DNA of 64,000 nucleotides from positions 32,766,767-32,830,766 of the forward strand of contig NW_026623089.1 of NCBI RefSeq assembly GCF_023065955.2, given 5' to 3'. This DNA is from Ursus arctos (lineage: Eukaryota; Chordata; Mammalia; Carnivora; Ursidae). The number at the start of each line of letters is the position of its first letter. The stretch's first letter is position 1. Below the pieces are notes generated by a model. That model made no database searches and was not told the origin of the DNA. It saw nothing but the letters and a program-made list of their open reading frames with translations. The position numbers and the translations under genes were made by a program. Below, piece after piece: positions 55,520-64,000 of the stretch.

Positions 55520-57060
55520 ACCCCAAGGAACTGTTGAAAAGGAAAAACAAAGCTGGGGGCATCACAATGCCGGATTTCGAGCTGTACTACAAAGCTGTGA
55601 TCACAAAGACAGCATGGTACTGGCACAAAAACAGACACATAGACCAATGGAACAGAATAGAGAGCCCAGAAATGGACCCTCGGCTCTTTGGGCAACTAAT
55701 CTTTGATAAAGCAGGAAAAAACATCCGGTGGAAAAAAGACAGTCTCTTCAATAAATGGTGCTGGGAAAATTGGACAGCTACATGCAAAAGAATGAAACTT
55801 GACCACTCTCTCACACCATACACAAAGATAAACTCTATAAATGGATGAAAGACCTCGATGTGAGACAGGAATCCATCAAAATCCTAGAGGAGAGCATAGG
55901 CAGCAACCTCTACGACATCGGCCACAGCAACCTTTTTCATGACACATCTCCAAAGGCAAGAGAAACAAAAGATAAAATGAACTTGTGGGACTTCATCAAG
56001 ATAAAAAGCTTCTGCACAGCCAAGGAAACAGTCAAAAAAACTAAGAGGCAGCCCACGGAATGGGAGAATATATTTGCAAATGATACTACAGATAAAAGAC
56101 TGGTATCCAAGATCTACAAAGAACTTCTCAAACTCAATACTTGAGAAACAAATAAACAAATCATAAAATGGGCAGAAGATATGAACAGACACTTTTCCAA
56201 TGAAGACATACAAATGGCTAACAGACACATGAAAAAATGTTCAAAATCATTAGCCATCAGGGAAATTCAAATCAAAACCACACTAAGATACCACCTTACA
56301 CCAGTTAGAATGGCAAAAATTGACAAGGCAAGAAACAACAATTACTGAAGAGGATGTGGAGAAAGGGGATCCCTCCTACATTGTTGGTGGGAATGCAAGT
56401 TGGTACAGCCACTCTGGAAAACAGTGTGGAGGTCCCTTAAAAAGTTAAAAATTGAGCTACCCTATGATCCAGCCATTGCACTACTGGGTGTTTACCCCAA
56501 AGATACAGACGTAGTGAAGAGAAGGGCCATATGCACCCCAATGTTCATAGCAGCAATGTCCACAATAGCTAAATCGTGGAAGGAACCGAGATGCCCTTCA
56601 ACAGATGACTGGATTAAGAAGTTGTGGTCCATATATACAATGGAATATTACTCAGCTATCAGAAAGAACGAATTCTCAACATTTGCTGCAACATGGACGG
56701 CACTGGAGGAGATAATGCTAAGTGAAATAAGTCAGGCAGAGAAAGACAATTATCATATGATTTCTCTCATCTATGGAACATAAGAACTAGGAAGATCGGT
56801 AGGAGAAGAAAGGGATAAAAAAAGGGGGGGTAATCAGAAGGGGGAATGAAGCATGAGAGACTATGGACTCTGAGAAACAAACTGAGGACTTCAGAGGGGC
56901 GGGGGTGGGGGAATGGGATAGACTGGTGATGGGTATTAAGGAGGGCACATATTGCATGGTGCACTGGGTGTTATATGCAACTAATGAATCATCAAACTTT
57001 ACATCAAAAACCAGGGATGTACTGTATGGTGAATAACATAATAAAAATATTATTATGAAA
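55520..57060 (+). mobile_element. LINE-1 3' end, carnivore type, 5'-truncated
   Basis: The fragment carries the C-terminal part of ORF2 and the 3' UTR. It is much less diverged than the other LINE-1 pieces here and ends in the carnivore 3' UTR text (gggaatgaagcatgagagac, caactaatgaatcatc) with an ATAATAAAAAT tail. It lacks ORF1 and the endonuclease and reverse-transcriptase parts of ORF2, so it is not mobile. Confidence 0.95.
55530..56783 (+). pseudogene. LINE-1 ORF2 C-terminal remnant
   Basis: The reading passes through [56 protein letters not shown] and EISQAEKDNYHMISLIYG. A frame change occurs near 55845, where KINSI runs into a stop and the neighbouring frame resumes with WMKDLDV. A further stop lies near 56145, and no long frame covers 56145-56400. 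Confidence 0.92.
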
Positions 57061-58569
57061 AAAAAGAAAAAGAAAATATAAACAGAAAGAAAATTGAAAT
57101 TTCTTGAAAAGTCACCACCAAGAAATGACCACTGTTAACATTTTGGTGTATCCTTCCGTATCTATATACAACTTCATTTTAACGGCTTCATGTTGTTCCA
57201 TTGTTTAGATATACCAAACTTACAGCATATCCAGTTCTAAGACACTTGGTCCTTTCTTGTCTTTTACTACTATAAAAAGAGGTGAAATAAATATTTTAAT
57301 CAAGAAAAAAAAAAATAAAGACCCCAAGAAGGCACCTGCTTGTTCAAGCTTAGCCCAAGCCCCTAGGATGGACATTTCTGGGGGGCCTCCAAGGCCTCTG
57401 GGGGCCATCTCTATCACCTTGTCTAGAGTCTCTCTCTTCTCTTTGCTCCTCCTCTTCTCCCCTCTCCCTTTCTAGTTCTTTCCTACCTACTCCTTTCCTC
57501 TCTGTATCTCCCGTCTCTCCATGTAGGTCCTTAGCCTCTGCACGTGTTATTTCAGAGGCTGGTACGTTGAGCTGAGAAACCTGCCAGCCAACAGACACAG
57601 AGCCCCTGTCTTCCTATGTCTGTGTTCCCGAAGCACCCTGCCTTGTGCCTGGCCCATGATGAATGCTCCTCACTGAGTCCTTGAATAAAGTAGGAAGGAC
57701 AGTGGTGCTGAGTTCAGTCACCCCGAGTGACACTGCCTCTGTAGGAAGGAATGATACATGGGTGTGCGGTGAACTTTTACCTCAAGTACCTTAATACACA
57801 GGAAAATGGACTTTAAGCCTGGGCTCTACCTATAAGTGTGAAGCTCTGTGAAAATCTTGCCTTAATTTACACATTGATTCTAATCTGTAAGTTCCATTTC
57901 ACAATCTTTTTATTTTAATCAGATTTTGGTGCTTTGTCTAGTATAACATCAAATGCAAACTGCCTATACATTTTCATCAAACATGGAGGACTTATTTGGG
58001 GTAGTCCAACTCAAAATATAGGCTCTGTGGAGTATGGGATACTCTCTGCGGGTCCCTTCCATCCTGGAGAACCTCCAAGAGGGAGGCTACCATTCTCCCC
58101 TCTCTAACCCCCAGCTGCCAGTGAACTGCTTCTCACACAGGCTCTGCGTCAAGTGCTCCAGGGTAAGGAGCAAAGAAACGTACGCATGGATGGACGGATG
58201 GATTTAATAATGATTATGGTTTACCTGAGCAGTGCTAAGGAGGCCAGTTCAGATAAAAATACAGTTGTAAATAGCAAGTTTAATTGCTAATTCACCTCCC
58301 CCCACACACACATACTCAACACCTCTGTCAATCTTTATTACAAATTATACTCCAGGAACATTGTCCATGTTTTCCTGCACCCCGTGGCACAGATACATGA
58401 GGATGCCTTCCCCCAGTTGAACGGATCTGTATATCTCCTCATCTAGCACAGTCCTGGTCCACAGTTGGTGCACGGAGATACATAAAATCCCCATACTCAA
58501 CAGCTCTAACCAACTCTCATGGTGCTCAGTGTCAGCGGCGCAAACACATAAACAAACCATTAAAACATG
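57061..58569. other. Intergenic, no gene seen
   Basis: It contains an old LINE-1-like piece (about 57100-57240), a CT-rich run (57415-57500), L2-like text (about 57600-57690) and otherwise unrecognised DNA. Confidence 0.5.
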
Positions 58570-58775
58570 ATATGTCTGAATGTCCAGAGCCAGACAGGCT
58601 GGGGTCAAGTCCTGGTTCCCTCATCCCCCTTCCTAGCCAAGTACAAGTCGTGCAGCCACTCTGAGTCTCAATTTCCTTTCTCTGCCGTACAGATGGTAAT
58701 AATAGCCCAGGCATTAAGAAGTTTTTTGATAATAAAGCACTTAGCACAGTGCCTAAAATTCAATAAATGTGAGTT
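58570..58775 (+). repeat. MIR
   Basis: The parts ggctggggtcaagtcctggt, gagtctcaatttcctttctc and gcacttagcacagtgcctaa follow the MIR order. Confidence 0.88.
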
Positions 58776-58956
58776 ATTATTATGATGATGATGATTATTT
58801 CAACAGAGGAATATAAATACATTAAGCATGCATCTGGAAATGTGGCCTAATGCACTGCAAAGGAGAATATTCTGTCAGAGAATCAGCCAAGATTTCCTTG
58901 TGAGAAATGGAAGGGTGCAAAGGCCACTTGGGCCACATCTGTATTTCAAATACTGT

Positions 58957-58972
58957 CCACAAGATGGTAGCA
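58957..58972 (+). promoter_or_regulatory. Candidate CTCF site, weaker
   Basis: The text CCACAAGATGGTAGCA fits the CTCF consensus CCASYAGRKGGCRSYV at most positions and lies in sequence I do not recognise as a repeat. It has the same orientation as the motif at 6059-6073. Confidence 0.4.
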
Positions 58973-59642
58973 GCGGCCTCACGTTCTCACTTGGCCCAGA
59001 AGGCATTCCATTCAGGCTGCATTCCACCGAACCCCGCCCCAGACAGGCATCTCTGGAACATATTTTAAGTGGAAGGTGACCAGCACCACAAGTAAAGGAT
59101 GCCCTTCCTTCTGGAATGCTATAGAAGTCTGACTAGACAGACAGCGACGCTCTGGCCTTGGGAAAAACTACCTGTCCATTCATTTTCCCGTTCATTTCCT
59201 TCAACAAATATGTGGAGACCCTACAACATCCCAGGCATCGTGCAAAGGAATATAGCCGAGAAGGCCGCACTCTCATGACCTCCTGGCCAGTCACACACAA
59301 ATCAGAACGCTGTAGATCATAAGAAGATGTCTCCCATCGAACCGAAAACGACAAGCCGGTGAAGTGTGGAAACACACCACTGGAGGTCAAGCAAAGAAAA
59401 ACACACATGCTAGGAGTCCACGTGGACTCTGCTTTGTGGGTTGACAAGGGTGAGAGGGAATTCGAAGTAATATTAGTTGGTAGGATGAAATCATGATTGC
59501 GGGGTTTTGCCCCCTGTGAAATTACTTATGCTCTCCCCACCCCACCCCATCCCCTTCAACCAGAAATCTGGGCCAGGCTAATGGAAGCTGTCACCTGGAA
59601 TGTCTGGGGCAGTTGTACAAGGTTACATTCCAGGCTCCACGC

Positions 59643-59668
59643 AAAAAAAAAAAAAAAAAAAAAAAAAA
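59643..59668. repeat. Uninterrupted A26 tract
   Basis: Twenty-six A residues stand without a recognisable retroposon body on either side; the upstream text (caaggttacattccaggctc) is not a SINE. Confidence 0.95.
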
Positions 59669-60084
59669 GCCAGCAATTTGCCTTTTGTCAACTGCAAATT
59701 AAAGTAATTTCCATTCAGAGGGTTTCTCCTGCTGGCAGTGAGCACCCCAAAACACCAGGGCTGTCTGCAGGCTGAAGGAGCCCCCGGGGGCGTAATCAGG
59801 GGGTGGTGTGCTGGGCTTTTCTTTCACTGCAGCACCAAACCAAGTGGGCCTTAAGTGGGGCCTGGAGGTAGGTAACAGGGACAGATGTGTCTTCAGTTCT
59901 TTGTTGTACTTTCTAGAATGTGGGACAACAGTGACCCTCACCTTTAAAAAAAAAAAAAATGAAGAAAAGGTATATTTGTGTGTGCTGCCATACCCAGTGC
60001 TACAACGACAATAAAACACAGCCAGTATTATTGAGAGCGCCACACAGCCATGATGCTAAGAACATTCCAGCCACACATCCCTCT

Positions 60085-60255
60085 GTCGTCAGAGAAGGTG
60101 AAATAAATATTATCATCCTCATTTACAGATGAGGAATTTGAGGCTCTGAGCAGTTTGGAGAAAGTCACCAGTATTAAGTGATAAAGGCGGGATTTAAATC
60201 CTCTTTTGTCAAACTCCTGAACCTGGATACTTTGCCTACACGGAATCAACCAAGT
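60085..60255 (-). repeat. MIR
   Basis: The parts atcctcatttacagatgagg and aatttgaggctctgagcag match an inverted MIR. Confidence 0.88.
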
Positions 60256-62399
60256 GTAGAGGTGAATAGAGAAATGTGTTGCCACCAAAAACAAAGTAGA
60301 GGTTATTCATTCATTATTTACAGAGCACTCACTTGCATCAGACACGAGGCGTACAAAAGTAAGTACTGTCAACTGCAAATTAACCTTCATGCAGAGAAAG
60401 TGCTGCCACAATGGTCCAAGGTTGGAGACCAGAGGCAAACAGACCGAAGAGAGAAGCCAATGCCTGGGGTTTAGATCAAGAGCAAACAGACAAAACATCT
60501 TCAGTGACTCCTAGAAGGCAAGCTTTATGTCCCTGTGAGCACTTGTCACCCTGGAAAGAGCTATGACCTGCCCCTACCCCCTAACACACACGCCCACACC
60601 CCCGTCTGTACCCAGAGCCAGTGCCTGGCCGGGGACACTGAAGATTCCAGAATCTTTCCCATCCTGCACCCACTCCCTCATGCAGCTTCCACCAGAGTTC
60701 TGTACTGTGTGACCTCACAGGAACTCCATCATCTTCCCCAACCTTTCTGGGCCTCCTTTTTCCTCATTTGTTGGACGGACGACCTGAGGTCTCTTCCAGT
60801 TCAAACATTTCTGAGGCTGCCATTTACTGAACACCGTCTACGCCCCAGGTGCTGCTCCAGATGCTTACAATCACTTCCTTATTTAATCCTCACACACACC
60901 CCATGAGTGAGTGTGGCACCCCCATTTTGTAGATGAGCTTTAAAACTCAGTTATCAGGTGACTTTTCCAAGGTCATACAACTAGTAAGTTGGGTACCAGG
61001 ATTAGAAGCCAGGTTGGCCCACCCGCAAAAGCCACACTATTTCTCACCACCTCTAAGAAGAAAAGGCGAAGGTTTACTTTGTCCTCTGGGTCATTAAGCC
61101 TCCACCACTGCCCTGACTGTTCCTCTTTACACAGCTCTCTTCTTGTCCTTGCCTTCATTCTCTTTCAGCCTCCTTGCCTTGTTTCTGGGAGACATCCATA
61201 GCTGATGACGTGCTCTTGCCCCTCCATCATGCATTCAGTATTCATGAAGAGGGCACCTGACCTTTGGCCGCCTCAGATCCTGTGCCCCCAACTCTAGGCA
61301 CCTCCAGCCCCAGCCCGGATGCCATGTATACCTGTGGAAATACTCTGCCTCCAAAATCTTGAGCTCTAAGCTCCTGTCTCCAGCCACAACCACCGCCCCA
61401 TCACCACCCTCACCAAGCCCCATGGGTTGCTGGCCTAACTTGACTTCAGAGAACCCTCAGCCACTTCCCCTGCACCTAAATCCTCTCAGCCCTCCTCCCC
61501 GCCACCCCTCAAAATACCTCTGAATGGATTCCTTCCTTTCTAACTTAAATACCACAACAGCTTAACATGGTCTCTCCTTTAGTTTTTCCTCCCCCTGTCC
61601 CCCACCACAGCAAGGCCACCTCCTCTCTAAGCTGCATGTCCCCCTCTGAGCCACCTCCTCCAGGAAGGACCTGTCTTTCTCAACTATTTCCTTCCCTCTG
61701 CCATCTTCAAGCTCTCCCTCTCTTTGAGCATCTCTCCCCACCCCCGGCTTGGGAAATGCCCCCAACTGGACCAAAGGTGAGGTTTCTCCCTTTGGCTATT
61801 TTTGGAAGACTCACTCTCCATACCCTGTTCTTGTGATGACGTCTGAGTACCCATTTCACTCCCCTGAAGTGCCACCCTCCAGATACCGCCAACTGCAGCC
61901 TCTAAATCTAATGACCTTTTTCTCAGGGCTTATTCCTGGAGAAGTAGAATCTGCTGTCAACCTGGATCCTCATGACTCCATTGCTTTCACCTTCTCCTTC
62001 ACATCACCTTTCAGCTCTGTTTCCTGACTTCCCTGAGCCTCAGTTTCCCATCCACTAAAAGAGGAAAATGAACACCAACATCATAGGGTTGTTGCAGGCA
62101 TTGAATGAGATACCACGTGCCTAACATGCTGAAAGGGCCTAACTGGTTATCACCGCCAGTGTGGCTTTTCTCCTATGTTGGGAGCATCTCTCTTGATTTC
62201 TCAACCTCTATTCCACCCCACAACAGCAAACACTGTAAGGCTCTTCAGGGTAGAGATCCTCCCTGCCCTGAGAAAACCCAGGAATCTGCCTTGCACGCAG
62301 TAGGTGCAGAGTAAGCCCCCCGTCGATGGTGATGACTGCCTTATAACCTCGAGCTACTTCCCCAGGCTTTCAATTTCAGTAAACCACAAACACTGTTTC
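60256..62399. other. Intergenic, C/T-rich, no gene seen
   Basis: It contains a MIR (60810-61015), MIR-like text at about 62025-62150 and a long pyrimidine-rich stretch (61180-61800). No exon is recognised. Confidence 0.5.
60810..61015 (-). repeat. MIR
   Basis: The parts cttccttatttaatcctcac and ccattttgtagatgagcttt, with tcatacaactagtaagttgg, match an inverted MIR. Confidence 0.88.
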
Positions 62400-63100
62400 C
62401 ACCACGGACTTGGCTGTTTAACGGTTTCAATCCTTTGAAAAGGAAAATGACTCCCTTATTTTTCACTTACTTTCTGGTGTTAGAGCCCTTTGATGTTCCA
62501 AAGGCCTTTCAAGAAAGCCTCTTTTAGTAACAGGACCTTGGTTTTTGCCACAGGGAAGTGAACTTGAACCCCAAAGGTTGAGCTGGGACCCTGGAGTCCC
62601 AGGCAGGAGTTTTTTCTTGCAGGCTCCAGGCCTGACCTCGGCCCAGAGCTCCGAGAAAATGCTATTTGCAAGCTCTTCATCCTTCTCAAAGCTGTCATTT
62701 TCGTCAGCCTCACTGGGCATTTTGACAAATGCCTTTGCTAATTACTTAATTATTTTGGCCTGCACAAGTGTGGGGGCTATTTCCTTAAAGAAAAGAGGGC
62801 TTAGCTAGTCCATTCTTATCCATGCAAAGCTTGAAAGTAGCCTCCTTCAATCCTATTAAAGTGTTTGGCTAACGAAGCACCCCTACCAGTCAAATTAACT
62901 CAAATACATTATGATGCAAGAGCTCAGAGGCACAAAGCCCCCCCTCCCCAAAGCCAGGCTAAAGCTAGCATCTGTTTTCTTCTGCCTCTGGCTTGTTTCT
63001 TCTAGTTCAAGCCTCTTTTGCATGGGAAAGAAACCTGTGCCTATCTTGCTGACTTTCAATTAAAGAAACAATTAGGCTAAATGGCGTCAATGTGTCCCTG
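62400..63100. other. Repeat-poor island, candidate conserved regulatory DNA
   Basis: I recognise no repeat here. Several homeodomain-type cores lie close together: gctaattacttaattatttt (about 62737-62756) and ttcaattaaagaaacaatta (about 63055-63074). No frame looks coding. The regulatory role is inference only. Confidence 0.35.
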
Positions 63101-64000
63101 CGGGAATTAGCCAGGAGTGTGAGCCTGTCACCCAGGCCTCAGCACAGCAGGGTGTGCTCTGGCGGGAAAGTGGGGAAGACATTCTGCCCGGGTGGGAGGC
63201 TCCCCCCAGTCTGGCCAGCCCTGACCTTCTTAGTCTCTGGAAGAATCTTGTGTCCCTAAGAAGTGCCCTCTCTGAGCATCCTCTCTCTCCAAATAACACT
63301 CAGCATCTCTGCCCCACACAACCTGGCTGCGGAAAAGGCCCTTGACCAGCTCATTGGCTCAGGGAACACGGGAGGCCTAAACAAACTCAGAATCAAGCCC
63401 AAAACGCAAATTGTGCTTGGAGGTGTGAATTATCCACAGTGGTCCACCCTGATCAGATAAACAGCCAGCGGCCCCAGCCAGAGGCCAGCATCGTGCCCGG
63501 CACCTCACAGTTGCCCAGTAAAGGGCGGCTGGGTGTGGGAGACAGCTACTGCCCTTCCACCAGCACACCTAGCCTGCAGGGAGAGTGCAGTCGGTGCACA
63601 GTTGAGTCTTGGTGGATCCCTGGAGGGGGCAGGGGACTCACAGGGGCTCCAATTAGGGTTGACCCAGGTATTTGTTTGCACAGCTGGGACCAGAGAAACT
63701 GAGCTGACCCTGGGTCTTTCTCATGAAAATGCAATGAGGGCAGAGCTGCCCCTGAAAATACCAGCATGTTGCATAGAGCGGAGGATTTTTCACAAACTCA
63801 ACTAGCCTCAGACTAAGGGATCTGAGAGACACATTCCCATCTCTGTGCCCAAGGAAAGAGGCCCAGCGAGGGTGAGAGGTTTGCCTAAAGCCACACAGCC
63901 AGTTAGAAAATCTGAAAAGCATGTATTTCATTTGCTATGGTGGCTGAAAAGACAAAATTCAAAGGGATGAATTTAACCACGAGTCTATAGGATCTACAGG
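63101..64000. other. Intergenic, no gene seen
   Basis: Open frames of up to about 92 codons occur on both strands but none is recognised. The part 63800-63910 has MIR-like text (gaggcccagcgagggtgaga, ccacacagccagttag). Confidence 0.5.

Larger units (their letters stand above)
58776..60084. other. Intergenic with poly-A run
   Basis: It includes the CTCF-like motif, L2-like text (about 59180-59330, caacaaatatgtggagaccc) and a 26-base A run. No gene is seen. Confidence 0.5.

Overview
This window is mammalian genomic DNA, not a microbial locus. Spliced exons with GT-AG borders, SINEs, LINE-1, MIR/L2, Tigger and MER20 repeats all show this. The six tRNA-Lys-derived SINEs (GGGCGCCTGGGTGGC start, AATAAA-rich A tail) are the carnivore CAN/SINEC type. 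The text of the youngest copies ('gcacagcggttaagcgtctgcc') is the form I associate with bears and giant panda, so an ursid is the best guess (inference from memory, not a search).

The one protein-coding gene is MYOF (myoferlin), on the + strand. I could place 26 coding exons from 732 to the stop codon at 44190-44192, followed by a 3' UTR ending at a poly(A) signal at 44692. All splice phases agree, and together the exons encode the last 1069 residues of a protein of about 2061. The encoded order is: the two closing DysF motifs, C2D, C2E, a linker containing a 12-nt microexon, C2F, C2G and a single C-terminal transmembrane anchor. The 5' half of the gene lies upstream of the window. The first exon here (732-877) and the microexon (18403-18414) are too short to stand out as open frames and were found by reading the protein homology through the splice sites.

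The introns hold the usual mammalian repeats. Notable are a long TG/TATG tract (about 5190-5512), a near-perfect CTCF-type motif (6059-6073), an antisense old LINE-1 fragment (6365-7984), a Tigger-type DNA transposon split by a later SINE (13500-14050), a second Tigger-like element (15975-16440), and a MER20 that ends about 50 bases before the last exon.

From about 44716 to 64000 I see no gene. In other mammals the 3' side of MYOF faces a long intergenic stretch before CYP26A1, and this fits. It contains an internally deleted Tigger1 transposon with a dead transposase (47248-48396), a 5'-truncated LINE-1 3' end (about 55520-57060), several old LINE-1/HAL1 fragments, MIR/L2 copies, a second CTCF-like motif (58957-58972), and some repeat-poor islands (about 48980-49700 and 62400-63100) that are candidates for conserved regulatory DNA.

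I did not find a previously undescribed biological system. The most useful leads are the microexon with its splicing-motif context, the CTCF motifs, the repeat-poor homeodomain-motif island at 62400-63100, and the MER20 beside the terminal exon. Family names, human residue numbers and motif consensus were recalled, not searched.
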